A stretch of DNA of 64,000 bases from positions 1,612,001-1,676,000 of the forward strand of contig NZ_CP108101.1 of assembly GCF_036195325.1 (NCBI RefSeq), given 5' to 3'. The DNA comes from Streptomyces sp. NBC_00234 (GTDB lineage: Bacteria > Actinomycetota > Actinomycetes > Streptomycetales > Streptomycetaceae). Positions 16,493 through 27,121 of the stretch are shown here, piece after piece; position 1 is the stretch's first letter; every line of letters starts with the position of its first letter. The position numbers and the translations under genes are program-made. Under the pieces are notes generated by a model. The model searched no databases and was not told where the DNA came from. It saw nothing but the letters and a program-made list of their open reading frames with translations.

Positions 16493-17890
16493 GTGACCAG
16501 TCTCAGCGTCGAGACGCTGGCAGCGGACGCCGTCGAACCGATCACTTCGGCAGGCAACGCGCAGTTGGGCATCGCAGTCCTGGCGGGTATCGCCGTCATC
16601 GTTCTGCTCATCACCAAGTTCAAGGTGCACGCATTCCTGGCCCTGACCATCGGCTCGCTGGCGCTGGGCGCCTTCGCCGGGGCTCCGCTGGACAAGACGA
16701 TCACCAGCTTCTCCACCGGTCTCGGCTCGACCGTGGCCAGTGTCGGTGTGCTCATCGCGCTCGGCGCGATCCTGGGCAAACTGCTCGCCGACTCCGGCGG
16801 CGCCGACGAGATCGTCGACACGATCCTCGCCAAGGCCAGTGGGCGCGCCATGCCCTGGGCCATGGTGCTGATCGCCTCGATCATCGGTCTGCCGCTGTTC
16901 TTCGAGGTCGGCATCGTGCTGCTGATCCCGGTGGTGCTGCTGGTCGCCAAGCGGGGCAACTACTCCCTGATGCGGATCGGAATCCCGGCGCTCGCCGGAC
17001 TCTCCGTGATGCACGGGCTCATTCCGCCGCACCCCGGTCCGCTGGTCGCCATCGACGCCCTCGACGCCAACCTGGGTGTCACGCTGGCGCTGGGAGTGCT
17101 CGTCGCGATCCCCACGGTGATCATCGCGGGACCGGTCTTCTCCCGCTACGCGGCCCGCTGGGTCGACATCCAGGCGCCCGAGAAGATGATCCCCCAGCGT
17201 CCCTCCGAGGACCTGGACCGCCGTCCCGGCTTCGGCGCCACGCTGACGACCGTGCTGCTGCCCGTCGTGCTGATGCTGGCCAAGGCCCTCGTCGACATCG
17301 TCGTGGACGACCCCGAGAACCACGTCCAGCGGGTCACCGACGTGGTCGGTTCGCCGCTCATCGCCCTGCTCGCCGCCGTGATCCTCGGAATGTTCACGCT
17401 GGGCCGGGCCGCCGGATTCACCAAGGAGCGGCTCTCCACCACCGTCGAGAAGTCCCTCGCGCCGATCGCCGGTGTGCTGCTGATCGTCGGTGCGGGCGGC
17501 GGCTTCAAGACCACCCTGATCGACGCCGGTGTCGGCCAGATGATCCTGGAGTTCTCCGAGAACTGGTCGATACCCGCCCTGCTGCTCGGCTGGCTGATCG
17601 CCGTCGCCATCCGCCTCGCGACCGGTTCGGCCACGGTGGCCACCATCTCGGCGGCCGGTCTGGTCGCCCCGCTGGCAGCCGACATGTCCACGTCCCACGC
17701 GGCGCTGCTCGTCCTCGCCGTCGGTGCCGGTTCGCTCTTCTTCAGCCACGTCAACGACGCGGGCTTCTGGCTGGTGAAGGAGTACTTCGGCATGGACGTC
17801 GGCCAGACGGTCAAGACCTGGTCGGTGATGGAGACCATCATCTCCGTCGTCGCCCTGGGCTTCATCATGCTGCTGTCGCTCGTGTTGTAA
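16493..17890 (+). CDS. gntP: Gluconate:H+ symporter, GntP family
   Basis: 465 aa from the GTG at 16493, which follows AAGGATCCTCACC. The protein has about 12-14 membrane segments and the family stretch GLPLFFEVGIVLLIPVVLLV, then HGLIPPHPGPLVAIDAL, and near the C-terminus FFSHVNDAGFWLVKEYFGM. These are hallmark GntP motifs. It imports gluconate for the kinase encoded just upstream. The stop is two bases from the convergent cytochrome b gene stop, leaving almost no terminator space. Confidence 0.94.
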   Translation: MTSLSVETLAADAVEPITSAGNAQLGIAVLAGIAVIVLLITKFKVHAFLALTIGSLALGAFAGAPLDKTITSFSTGLGSTVASVGVLIALGAILGKLLADSGGADEIVDTILAKASGRAMPWAMVLIASIIGLPLFFEVGIVLLIPVVLLVAKRGNYSLMRIGIPALAGLSVMHGLIPPHPGPLVAIDALDANLGVTLALGVLVAIPTVIIAGPVFSRYAARWVDIQAPEKMIPQRPSEDLDRRPGFGATLTTVLLPVVLMLAKALVDIVVDDPENHVQRVTDVVGSPLIALLAAVILGMFTLGRAAGFTKERLSTTVEKSLAPIAGVLLIVGAGGGFKTTLIDAGVGQMILEFSENWSIPALLLGWLIAVAIRLATGSATVATISAAGLVAPLAADMSTSHAALLVLAVGAGSLFFSHVNDAGFWLVKEYFGMDVGQTVKTWSVMETIISVVALGFIMLLSLVL

Positions 17891-18562
17891 CTAGGGCGTG
17901 TCCTCGGGCTCCCGCCACTGCGGGTGCTCCCGGTCGGCCCATCGGCGCTCGACCGACCCGGTACGCATGCCACGGCGTGCCTCCGGGTCGGCGAGCGCCA
18001 TCGCCATGTGTCCGGCCAGCGCGATGCCGATGGCCAGGGCCAGCCAGTCGTGTACGAACGTCGCGCTCGTGCGCCACACCAGCGGCGCGAGGCCGGTGAA
18101 CCACATCAGCAGCCCGGTCCCGAGCATCACGAGCACGGCGCCGGCGATCCAGGCGGCGTAGAGCTTCTGCCCCGCGTTGAACTTCCCGGAGGGCCGGGAG
18201 ACGGCCCGGTGGTCACGGCGCAGAGCCGCGCGCAGCCACTGCCTGTCGTACGGCCCGAAGCGGTTGAGCCGGGAGAGATCGGCGCGCAGCGCCCGCGACG
18301 CGAGGCCCGCGAGCAGGGGTACGGGGACGAGCAGCCCGGACCATTCGTGGACGGTGACCACGAGGTGGCGGCGGCCGACGAGTTCGGCGAGCTGGGGAAC
18401 GTACAGGCAGGCGGCGGTCGCCACGCACAGGAGCGTCAGCCAGGCGGTGACGCGGTGCACCCAGCGCTGGGCCGGGGTGAACCGGCGGACGCGCCCGGAG
18501 GGTTCAGACGGTGGGGGCGTCGTCGCGGCCGTTGGACCGGCCGACCCAGGCGTCGACGTCAT
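17891..18562 (-). CDS. Cytochrome b561-type membrane subunit
   Basis: 223 aa from ATG 18562, chosen because GGGAGGAG lies 7 nt upstream inside the preceding gene. Four membrane helices are evident. Histidines suited to haem b ligation occur in RWVHRVTAWL, VVTVHEWSGLL, TFVHDWLALAIG and LAGHMAMAL. It resembles the cytochrome b subunits paired with molybdopterin enzymes (formate-dehydrogenase gamma or YedZ-like). Its start overlaps the molybdo-oxidoreductase gene by 59 nt in another frame, so the two are coupled and should form one membrane electron-transfer pair. The physiological donor and acceptor are unknown. Confidence 0.8.
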   Translation of the reverse strand: MTSTPGSAGPTAATTPPPSEPSGRVRRFTPAQRWVHRVTAWLTLLCVATAACLYVPQLAELVGRRHLVVTVHEWSGLLVPVPLLAGLASRALRADLSRLNRFGPYDRQWLRAALRRDHRAVSRPSGKFNAGQKLYAAWIAGAVLVMLGTGLLMWFTGLAPLVWRTSATFVHDWLALAIGIALAGHMAMALADPEARRGMRTGSVERRWADREHPQWREPEDTP

Positions 18563-19229
18563 AGCCGAGCTCCTCCCAGTATCCGGGGCGCACGGAGTCG
18601 GTGACGGTGATCCCCGAGAGCCATTTCGCCGACTTGTAGAAGTACATCGGGGCCACGTACAGCCGAACCGGCCCTCCGTGGGAGTGGCTGAGCGGCCGGT
18701 CCTGCATCCGGAGCGCGACCAGCACGTCGTCACGCCGGGCCTGCTCGATCGTGAGGCTCTCGCTGTAGGCACCGTCGAAACAGGTGAAGCGGACGGCCTT
18801 CGCGCCGGGCCGTACACCGGCCGCGTCCAGCAGCGCGGCGAGCCGCACCCCTTCGAAAGGGGTCTCGGGCACCCGCCAGCCGGTGACGCACTGGACGTCG
18901 CGGACCATGCGGGTCTGCGGCAGCGCCCGGAGCGAGTCCAGGGTGTACGTGGCGGGGCGGTCGACGAGTCCGTCCACGGTGAGGCGGTAGTCGGCCGCGC
19001 TCTTCTTCGGTACGGAGGAGGCCACCGAGTAGTAGCGGAACCCACCGCCGTTGGGCAGCAGCCCGGTCAGGCCGGTGGGGTCCTTGTCGGCGACCGCGCC
19101 GAGACCGGTCTCCATGACCCGCTGGAGTGCCGGCGCGGCCACCACCGCGGCGGCGCCCGCGCCGAGCACGGCAAGGACCAGACGGCGGCCGACGGGCGGG
19201 CCTTCGGCATCGGGAGGGCGAGTGTTCAC
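18504..19229 (-). CDS. Molybdopterin-dependent oxidoreductase (sulfite-oxidase/YedY fold)
   Basis: 241 aa. The N-terminus has an Arg pair and hydrophobic segment (GRRLVLAVLGAGAAAVVAA), either a signal anchor or a Tat-like leader. The oxidoreductase molybdopterin domain follows. The Mo-ligating cysteine is in VRDVQCVTGWRVPETPFEGV, with LSHSHGGPVRLYVAPMYFYKSAKWL further on, as in the sulfite-oxidase family. It lacks an obvious haem domain and is coupled to a cytochrome b gene, paralleling MsrPQ (YedYZ), which repairs oxidised periplasmic methionine. That equivalence is an inference. Confidence 0.85.
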   Translation of the reverse strand: MNTRPPDAEGPPVGRRLVLAVLGAGAAAVVAAPALQRVMETGLGAVADKDPTGLTGLLPNGGGFRYYSVASSVPKKSAADYRLTVDGLVDRPATYTLDSLRALPQTRMVRDVQCVTGWRVPETPFEGVRLAALLDAAGVRPGAKAVRFTCFDGAYSESLTIEQARRDDVLVALRMQDRPLSHSHGGPVRLYVAPMYFYKSAKWLSGITVTDSVRPGYWEELGYDVDAWVGRSNGRDDAPTV

Positions 19230-19242
19230 GCCCCCAATAGAT

Positions 19243-19277
19243 CACCCGCGGTCTCCTGTCACCAGGGGCCGCGGGTG
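19243..19277. terminator. Hairpin between APC permease and molybdo-oxidoreductase genes
   Basis: CACCCGCGG (19243-19251) and CCGCGGGTG (19269-19277) form a perfect 9-bp stem downstream of the minus-strand permease stop? The stop is at 19305, so on the minus strand this hairpin follows it by about 28 nt, fitting a terminator. Confidence 0.5.
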
Positions 19278-19304
19278 TCCGTCACTCTTCGGTAAGAACG
19301 TCCC

Positions 19305-20873
19305 TCAGCGCTCGGAGCCGGCCTCGGCGGCCTTCTCCAGCTGGAACGCCTCGTTGCCGAGGCCGATCCTGGCGTGCACCTCCGGCTTGGTGGAGCGCAG
19401 CACGGCGCCGTACACGAGGCCGCCGACGAGCGCGACACCGATGATGCCGGGCAGCAGCCAGTTGAGGACCGAGCCGGGGCCCGAGCCGACCAGCACGTCG
19501 AAGTCCTTGACGGTCAGGACGGCGATGGCCAGCAGGGCGAGGCCGGCCAGCCCGGAGGCCACCAGACGGGGCGCCTGCGCGCGGCCCGCACCGCGACGCA
19601 CGAAGAAGGCGATGACGGCGAAGGCGGCGGCGGCCATCAGCAGGATGACGCCGAGCGCGCCGACGTTGCCCATCCAGGTGAACAGGTGCAGCACCGGTGC
19701 GGTGGGGTCGCCGATGGGGTTCTCGTCGGTGAGGGCGAAGGCCAGCACCACGGCGAAGGAGAGGACGGACTGGAGCAGCGAGCCGGTGGCCGGGGCGCCG
19801 CTGGTCCTGCTCGTACGGCCGAAGGCGGCGGGCAGCAGGCCCTCGCGGCCCATCGCGAACGCGTAGCGGGCGACGACGTTGTGGAAGCTCAGGAGCGCGG
19901 CGAACATGCCGGTGACGAAGAGGACGTGGAGTACGTCGGTGAACGTGGCGCCGAGCCGCTCCTCGGTGAGACCGAAGAGCATCCCCGGGCCCTCCTTGAG
20001 CGAGGTGTCCGCGATGAACCCGGGGCCGGTGGCGACGGTCAGCGCCCAGGAGCTGACGGCGAGGAACAGGGCCGCGTACCCGACGGCGAGGAACATCACG
20101 CGCGACACGACGATCTGCGGGCGGCTGGTCTCCTCGGCGTAGACGGGGGCCTGTTCGAAGCCGACGAACGCCGCGATGCAGAAGCAGAGCGCGGTGCCGA
20201 GACCCGCTCCGGTCAGGGTGTCGGGGTTGAACGCCTGGAAGGACAGGCCCTCGGGGCCGGGCTGGCTGACGGCGGCGACGTCGAAGATCACGACGAGGGC
20301 GCACTCGACGACCAGCAGCACGCCGAGGACCTTGGCGTTGAGGTCGATCTTGAGCCAGCCGAGGACGCCGACGATCAGGACGGCGACGAGGGCCGGCAGC
20401 CACCAGCCCATCTCGATGTCGAGGTAGGTGGCGAAGAGCCCGGCGACCTCGAAGCCGAGGATGCCGTAGATGCCGACCTGCATGGCGCTGTACGCGACCA
20501 GGGCGACGAGCGAGGCGCCCGCACCGGCCGTCGGGCCGAGCCCGCGCGCGATGTACGCGTAGAAGGCACCGGCGTTGTGCACGTGTCGGCTCATCTCCGC
20601 GTAGCCCACGCTGAACAGCATGAGGACGATGCCGAGGATGACGTAGAGCAGGGGCTGGCCGACGATGCCCATCACGCCGAAGACCGTGGGCATCACACCG
20701 GCGACGACCATCAGCGGGGCGCTGGCGGCGAGGACCGAGAGCAGGAGCCCCGGTGTGCCGAGCCGGTCGGCCCGCAGTGCGCGCTCCTCGCCCTTGTAGG
20801 TGCTTATCCCGCCGGTGTCGCCGGCCGCCGTTGCGGCGCCGGCCCGTCTCGTATCTGAACTGCCCGTCGACAT
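19305..20873 (-). CDS. APC-family amino acid permease
   Basis: 522 aa from ATG 20873. A hydrophilic N-terminus of about 40 residues is followed by 12 or more membrane helices. SVLAASAPLMVVAGVMPTVFG and ALCFCIAAFVGFEQAPVYAEETSRP match APC-superfamily segments 1 and 6-7, including the conserved glutamate-rich loop. It imports an amino acid or related amine; specificity is not resolvable. No enzyme gene is adjacent in the same operon except the repeat-rich hypothetical gene upstream in the window order (20909-21895), whose stop lies 35 bp from this start. Confidence 0.85.
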   Translation of the reverse strand: MSTGSSDTRRAGAATAAGDTGGISTYKGEERALRADRLGTPGLLLSVLAASAPLMVVAGVMPTVFGVMGIVGQPLLYVILGIVLMLFSVGYAEMSRHVHNAGAFYAYIARGLGPTAGAGASLVALVAYSAMQVGIYGILGFEVAGLFATYLDIEMGWWLPALVAVLIVGVLGWLKIDLNAKVLGVLLVVECALVVIFDVAAVSQPGPEGLSFQAFNPDTLTGAGLGTALCFCIAAFVGFEQAPVYAEETSRPQIVVSRVMFLAVGYAALFLAVSSWALTVATGPGFIADTSLKEGPGMLFGLTEERLGATFTDVLHVLFVTGMFAALLSFHNVVARYAFAMGREGLLPAAFGRTSRTSGAPATGSLLQSVLSFAVVLAFALTDENPIGDPTAPVLHLFTWMGNVGALGVILLMAAAAFAVIAFFVRRGAGRAQAPRLVASGLAGLALLAIAVLTVKDFDVLVGSGPGSVLNWLLPGIIGVALVGGLVYGAVLRSTKPEVHARIGLGNEAFQLEKAAEAGSER

Positions 20874-20908
20874 GGCGGGGTTGTTCCCTTCGGTGAGTGG
20901 TGCGCGGG

Positions 20909-21895
20909 TCACGGGGCACCGAGCGCGAAGCGGCGCGCGGCAAGAAATTCGGGGTACGGATCGCGGCCGGAGTACGACCAGGGAGCCGGAGTGACGTGCG
21001 GGCCGATGCGGTGGAAGAGGGCGGCGGCCTCGGCGGGGCGCCCTTCGCAGACCTTGGCGTGGGCGAGGAAGTTGAGGTCGGCGCGGTGGCGGGGGTGGTC
21101 CTCGCGCTCCCACTCCAGCCACCAGTCGAAGGCCGCCTTCATGACCTGTCTGGCCCGCCGCCCCGACCAGTGCCCCGATCCGGCCGGGTCGTCGGACTCG
21201 CTGCCCGCGGCGACCAGGACGCGGTAGCGCTCGGCGTGGGCGACCACGGGGAGCACGGCGAGCGGCGAGTCCGCGGGGGCCTGTTCGGCGGCCCAGGCGG
21301 CGAAGTCGTAGACCTCGTGCAGCGGGTCCTGGCCGCTTTCGGGGTGGCACTCGGCGAGCTGGGCGGTCATCAGGTGGTGCGCCTGGTGGTGCTCGGGGTG
21401 GCGGGCCCGGATCTCCTCGAAGTGCCGGGCGGCCTCCTCCCGCGCGCCCTCCTCCCCCTGCGAGCCGCGGGCGCCGTCGAGCATCAGGAGGGCCAGCCAG
21501 GGCGTCGGGTCGGCGGGGTCGAGCCGGATCGCGGTCAGGCAGGCTTCGCGGGCCTTTCCGGAGGCGCCGGAGGGTGCCTTGGGGCGCAGGGCGCGGGAGA
21601 CCGAGGCCCAGGCGAGGAGGGTGGCGGCGTCGATGCTCTCGGGTTCGGCGAGGAGCCAGTCACCGGCCCAGCCGAGGGCGGACGGAGCCTCGGCGAGGGC
21701 GACGACGCGATGGCCCCTGCGGTCCCAGTCGGTGCCGGTCGCGGCGAGCAGGGTACGCACTCTGGTCCACCGGCCCTGCTCGAACTGACCTCGCACTTCG
21801 ACGAGTTCGCTGTCGTCGAGAGCCGGGTCGAAGGGGTGGTCCGAGCGACCGCCCCGTCGGCGGGAGCGGCCCAGGGGCGGCGGAGGCGGGGACAT
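20909..21895 (-). CDS. Hypothetical helical-repeat (TPR-like) protein
   Basis: 328 aa from ATG 21895; a GTG further upstream is possible. No signal peptide. The chain is mostly helical, with Ala/Leu/Trp spacing suggestive of tetratricopeptide-like repeats (ARHFEEIRARHPEHHQAHHLMTAQL, RADLNFLAHAKVCEGRPAEAAALFHRIG in separate repeats). Homologous single-copy hypothetical proteins occur in Streptomyces; I do not recognise a function. The stop lies 35 bp before the APC permease start, so co-expression is possible. Confidence 0.7.
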   Translation of the reverse strand: MSPPPPPLGRSRRRGGRSDHPFDPALDDSELVEVRGQFEQGRWTRVRTLLAATGTDWDRRGHRVVALAEAPSALGWAGDWLLAEPESIDAATLLAWASVSRALRPKAPSGASGKAREACLTAIRLDPADPTPWLALLMLDGARGSQGEEGAREEAARHFEEIRARHPEHHQAHHLMTAQLAECHPESGQDPLHEVYDFAAWAAEQAPADSPLAVLPVVAHAERYRVLVAAGSESDDPAGSGHWSGRRARQVMKAAFDWWLEWEREDHPRHRADLNFLAHAKVCEGRPAEAAALFHRIGPHVTPAPWSYSGRDPYPEFLAARRFALGAP

Positions 21896-22097
21896 CCGCA
21901 GGCTTCTTTCGATGCGATGTGCGAGCAAATGATCGCGCACAGCAAACCGGCAGGGAACACTCCGAGTCAAGGGGAGACCTTCTCCAACTCCTCTCGCTTC
22001 CGACACAGTTGGCCGATTGCGTCCCGGTCGGAAGAGGTTCGCGCAGCTCACCGTGGGTGCCGGGGGTACCAGGAGTGACGCGTGCCACACTGGCGTC

Positions 22098-22532
22098 ATG
22101 GAGAATCGTGAACCCCTCAAACCACTTCTCTTCGTCTTCCCGGGGCCGCTGCGCGACCAGTTGGTCGCCGCGGTGCTCGCCGGTGCGAAGGTGTCCACGT
22201 CCGGTCTGCTGGCCGAATACGAGGTGGAGAAGGAGGAGCTGCCGCCGGTCGGCGAGCGCTCCGCGCTGATCGACTCGGACGGACGGGAGGTCGCCGTGGT
22301 CGAGGTGACGGACGTCCGGGTGGTCCGCCTCGGCGACATCGGCCTCCAGCACGCGATCGACGAGGGCGAGGGCTACACGACGGTCGCCGAATGGCGGGCC
22401 TCGCACGAACAGTTCTGGCACAGCGAGGAGATGCGGGAGGCGCTCGGCGACCCGGAGTTCACCGTCGACGACGACACGCTGATCGTCGCCGAACGCTTCC
22501 GGGTCGTCGAGCTGCTCGATCCGCTCGGCTGA
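22098..22532 (+). CDS. ASCH-domain-like protein
   Basis: 144 aa. The ASCH fold is suggested by its size and by the beta-barrel pattern LLFVFPGPLRDQLVAAVLAG, then SALIDSDGREVAVVEVTDVRVVRLGDI and a C-terminal acidic tail region with FWHSEEM. ASCH proteins bind RNA or act as small hydrolases. Preceded by CACACT 6 nt before the ATG, so the message may be leaderless, although that hexamer is not a good -10. Convergent with the chitinase gene across a strong hairpin. Confidence 0.75.
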   Translation: MENREPLKPLLFVFPGPLRDQLVAAVLAGAKVSTSGLLAEYEVEKEELPPVGERSALIDSDGREVAVVEVTDVRVVRLGDIGLQHAIDEGEGYTTVAEWRASHEQFWHSEEMREALGDPEFTVDDDTLIVAERFRVVELLDPLG

Positions 22533-22533
22533 T

Positions 22534-22563
22534 CCGCCGGGGCGGACCTGTCCGCACCGGCGG
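22534..22563. terminator. Bidirectional hairpin between ASCH and chitinase genes
   Basis: A stem of 13 pairs with one mismatch (CCGCCGG.GCGGAC against GTCCGC.CCGGCGG) fills most of the 36-bp gap between two convergent stop codons. Confidence 0.65.
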
Positions 22564-22568
22564 CAGGT

Positions 22569-23681
22569 TCAGTTCTGGCGCAGTGGCGGCATGGGCACCG
22601 GGATGTCGTACGCGGTCGCGCCCGCCCCGACCCCGCCCTCGCAGGTGTTGGGCGGCTGTGTGCCCGTCCCCCGCGTCGAGGGCCGCTCGGCGGCCCAGAA
22701 CATGTAGCCCAGCATGCCGGAGGTCGTCCCGGCCCCGTTGGGTGCGACGGACTGCTCGAACGTCCCCGTCGACTTCTGCAGCGAGTTCGCGAAGTCCGTG
22801 CACTCCGGCAGCGACTTGGTCTGGTCACCGATGTAGAAGGCCCCGGTGAACTTGGCGGGGGCGAGCGGCGGCACCGGCGGCGAGTAGGTGGGCTTGCCGT
22901 CCACGTGTTCCTGCCAATTGGCGATGGCGGACGAGGCGGAGGGCTGACGCGCGGGCACCATCGCGTTGGCGTAGTCGAGGACGGGGGCGTCCGTGCGCAG
23001 CCAGTCGGCGGTGGCCTTGCGGTTGATGCCGATCAGCCAGCGGTCACCGGCCGCGGTGTCGATGGTGAGGCGGGCCGCCGGGTCCGTGCCGGCCGCCTGG
23101 TAGGGGTGGACCGAGCGGTAGGCGTCGATGAACGACTGCAGTCCGGCGAGGTTCGGGCCGGTGTTCTGTTCGTAGTCGATCTCGATCCCGACGCCGAGTT
23201 CGCTCGCGACGGCCGCGGCGTTGAGGCCGAGCCGGGTGGCGTCCTCGGTGAGGGCCGCGTCCCATTCATCGGTGTAGGTGATGCCTCCGATGGAGAGCAT
23301 CACGCGAATCCCGTGCGAGGTGAAGTACCGCACGATCTCCGGTGTCATGCCCTTGGGCAGGCCGTTGACCGTGGTCGCGTCGTTCGTACGGTGCAGGAGC
23401 CGCTGGGGCTCGACGAAGCTGAGGACGACCAGGTTGACGGCCGGCCGGCCGTCCCCCCGGTCGATCAGCCAGTGGTTCATCGAGTCGAATTCGGCGGTGC
23501 TGCGTACGGTGCCCCAGGTACAGGCGTCGTCGCTGCAGTGCCAGGCGCCGTAGATCTGCGGCGGGGTGGGGGCGGCGGCCGAGGCGGCCGGCGCCTGGGG
23601 GACGAGCAGAGCCACGAGCAGGCCCAGGGTGCCGAGCAGCCTCGCGGTGAGCGTGCGGGAGACAAGCGGTCTGGGGCGCAT
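22569..23681 (-). CDS. Secreted GH18 chitinase-like protein
   Basis: 370 aa from ATG 23681 (CCGGAGG upstream). The signal peptide spans residues 1-36. A single TIM-barrel GH18 domain follows: strand-3 motif RVMLSIGGITYTDEWD (about 126-141) and catalytic strand-4 GVGIEIDYEQNT, with the proton-donor glutamate at 171. The first Asp of the DxxDxDxE consensus is replaced by Val164, and the middle Asp by Glu167. The protein may be a weak chitinase or an endo-beta-N-acetylglucosaminidase-like enzyme. No chitin-binding domain. A DasR-like box lies 67 bp upstream of the start. Confidence 0.82.
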   Translation of the reverse strand: MRPRPLVSRTLTARLLGTLGLLVALLVPQAPAASAAAPTPPQIYGAWHCSDDACTWGTVRSTAEFDSMNHWLIDRGDGRPAVNLVVLSFVEPQRLLHRTNDATTVNGLPKGMTPEIVRYFTSHGIRVMLSIGGITYTDEWDAALTEDATRLGLNAAAVASELGVGIEIDYEQNTGPNLAGLQSFIDAYRSVHPYQAAGTDPAARLTIDTAAGDRWLIGINRKATADWLRTDAPVLDYANAMVPARQPSASSAIANWQEHVDGKPTYSPPVPPLAPAKFTGAFYIGDQTKSLPECTDFANSLQKSTGTFEQSVAPNGAGTTSGMLGYMFWAAERPSTRGTGTQPPNTCEGGVGAGATAYDIPVPMPPLRQN

Positions 23682-23747
23682 ACGGACCTCCGGAGAGGGA
23701 GCAGCCGACAGGACGGGGGGCGCTACGGGGGTGGCGCAGGCAGCGTG

Positions 23748-23763
23748 ACAGGTCCAGACCAAG
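23748..23763. promoter_or_regulatory. Candidate DasR-responsive element (dre)
   Basis: ACAGGTCCAGACCAAG matches the published dre consensus ACTGGTCTAGACCACT at 12 of 16 positions, including both GGTC/GACC half-sites. It lies 67 bp upstream of the GH18 start, a usual distance. DasR is the GlcNAc-sensing GntR regulator of chitin genes in Streptomyces. Matches were counted by eye. Confidence 0.55.
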
Positions 23764-23772
23764 TCGGCAAGA

Positions 23773-23800
23773 GGCGGAGGCGGCCGTTCCCGCCTCCGCC
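23773..23800. terminator. Hairpin downstream of the FAD-dependent dehydrogenase
   Basis: GGCGGAGGCG (23773-23782) with CGCCTCCGCC (23791-23800) is a perfect 10-bp stem just past the minus-strand stop at 23807. Confidence 0.6.
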
Positions 23801-23806
23801 GGACCC

Positions 23807-25462
23807 CTAGGCCACGGCCTCCGCCGCCGCCCGGCCCGCGGCACGGCCCGAGAAGATGCAGCCACCGAGGAAGGTGCCTTCGAGCGAGCGGTATCCGTGG
23901 ACTCCGCCGCCGCCGAAACCGGCCGCCTCCCCCGCCGCGTACACCCCGGGCAGCGGGGTGCCGTCCGCCGCGAGGACCCGGGAGGAAAGGTCCGTCTCCA
24001 GGCCGCCCAGCGACTTGCGGGTGAGGATGTTGAGGCGCACCGCGATCAGCGGGCCCGCCTTGGGGTCGAGGATGCGGTGCGGCTTCGCCGTACGGATCAG
24101 CTTGTCGCCGAGGTAGGCGCGGGCCCCGTGGATCGCGGTGACCTGGAGGTCCTTGGTGAAGGGGTTGGCGATCTCGCGGTCGCGGGCGGTGATCTCGCCG
24201 CGCAGCGCTTCCTCGTCGATGAGCTTGTCGCCGGTCAGGGCGTTCATTCCGCGCACGAGGGCGCCGAGGTCGTTCTCGACGACGAAGTCCACTCCGTTGT
24301 CCATGAACGCCTTGACGGGCGCCGGGACATCGGCGCGCGCCCGGCCGATCACGTCACGGATCGACTTGCCGGTGAGGTCCGGGTTCTGCTCGGAGCCGGA
24401 GAGCGCGAACTCCTTGCCGATGATCCGCTGGTCGAGGACGAACCAGGTGTAGCCGTACCCCGACTTCATGATGTGGTCGAGGGTGCCGAGCGTGTCGAAG
24501 CCGGGGAAGAGCGGGACCGGGAGCCGCTTGCCGCGCGCGTCCAGCCAGAGGGACGAGGGGCCGGGGAGGATCCTGATGCCGTGCTTGGCCCAGATCGGGT
24601 TCCAGTTCTCGATGCCTTCGGTGTAGTGCCACATCCGGTCGCGGTTGATGTGGTGCGCGCCCGCCTCCTCCGCGATGCCGAGCATCAGGCCGTCGACGTG
24701 GGCGGGGACCCCGGAGAGCATCTTCTCGGGCGGGGTGCCGAGCCGCTCGGGCCACTGCGACCGTACGAGGTCGTGGTTGCCGCCGATGCCGCCGGAGGTG
24801 ACGATCACGGCCTGGGCCTTCAGCTCGAAGGTGCCGGCGGCCTCACGGCTGCTCGCGGTGCCGCGTTCGGCGCCGCTCGGTTCGAGGATCTCGCCGGTGA
24901 CCGTGTCGACCGCCCCCGCCGAGCGGCCGAGGCCGGTGACCCGGTGGCGGAAGGCGAACCGGACGAGGCCCTTGGCGACGCCCTCGCGCACCCTCCGCTC
25001 GAAGGGCGCGACGACTCCGGGGCCGGTGCCCCAGGTGATGTGGAAGCGGGGGACGGAGTTGCCGTGGCCGGTGGCGTCGTATCCGCCGCGTTCGGCCCAG
25101 CCCACGACGGGGAAGAACCGCATGCCCTGGGCGTGCAGCCAGGACCGCTTCTCGCCGGCCGCGAAGTCGACGTACGCCTCCGCCCACTTCCGTGGCCAGT
25201 GGTCCTCCTCGCGGTCGAAGCCCGCCGTGCCGTACCAGTCCTGGAGGGCCAGCTCGTGGCTGTCCTTGATCCGCATCCGGCGCTGCTCGGGCGAGTCGAC
25301 GAGGAAGAGACCCCCGAAGGACCAGTGCGCCTGACCACCGATGGACTGCTCGGGTTCCTGGTCGAGCAGGATCACCGAACGTCCCGCGTCGACGAGCTCG
25401 GCGGTGGCCACCAGCCCCGCGAGCCCTGCCCCGATCACGATCACATCAGCGTCGTACGCCAT
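23807..25462 (-). CDS. FAD-binding dehydrogenase (ketosteroid-dehydrogenase/fumarate-reductase superfamily)
   Basis: 551 aa from ATG 25462. The N-terminal dinucleotide fold is clear ([43 protein letters not shown]), and near the C-terminus come the second FAD segment [20 protein letters not shown] and [11 protein letters not shown]. It resembles the mycobacterial Rv0785-type FAD-binding oxidoreductases, relatives of 3-ketosteroid-delta1-dehydrogenase. It is divergent from a TetR gene and near a hydroxysteroid dehydrogenase, so a steroid or other polycyclic ketone is a reasonable substrate guess. Cytosolic; electron acceptor unknown. Confidence 0.85.
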   Translation of the reverse strand: MAYDADVIVIGAGLAGLVATAELVDAGRSVILLDQEPEQSIGGQAHWSFGGLFLVDSPEQRRMRIKDSHELALQDWYGTAGFDREEDHWPRKWAEAYVDFAAGEKRSWLHAQGMRFFPVVGWAERGGYDATGHGNSVPRFHITWGTGPGVVAPFERRVREGVAKGLVRFAFRHRVTGLGRSAGAVDTVTGEILEPSGAERGTASSREAAGTFELKAQAVIVTSGGIGGNHDLVRSQWPERLGTPPEKMLSGVPAHVDGLMLGIAEEAGAHHINRDRMWHYTEGIENWNPIWAKHGIRILPGPSSLWLDARGKRLPVPLFPGFDTLGTLDHIMKSGYGYTWFVLDQRIIGKEFALSGSEQNPDLTGKSIRDVIGRARADVPAPVKAFMDNGVDFVVENDLGALVRGMNALTGDKLIDEEALRGEITARDREIANPFTKDLQVTAIHGARAYLGDKLIRTAKPHRILDPKAGPLIAVRLNILTRKSLGGLETDLSSRVLAADGTPLPGVYAAGEAAGFGGGGVHGYRSLEGTFLGGCIFSGRAAGRAAAEAVA

Positions 25463-25579
25463 GGATTCCATCCTTGTCACGAAGTTACTCGTGCGTCAGA
25501 TCTTGGGTTCGGGCCGCGGCCACGTCAACCGTCCGGCGCCTCCCGCCTGCGGCGGTGTCATCGGCAAGCCCCGTGGTGG

Positions 25580-25606
25580 ATTATTAATAATGGCCAGCAT
25601 TAGAGT
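25580..25606. promoter_or_regulatory. Divergent promoter with TetR-type operator TAATGGCCAGCATTA
   Basis: A 15-bp inverted repeat TAATG-GCCAG-CATTA (25588-25602) overlaps the -10 hexamer TAGAGT (25601-25606) of the TetR gene and abuts the 12-bp palindrome ATTATTAATAAT (25580-25591). The A+T-rich island stands out in this GC-rich region. Likely bound by the adjacent TetR protein, controlling both directions. Confidence 0.6.
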
Positions 25607-25612
25607 GGGGTC

Positions 25613-27071
<1,459 letters not shown>

Positions 27072-27121
27072 CCCGGGCCGTGCAGCGATCACGGCCGGCG
27101 GCGTGCTGTTGGATGGACGGC

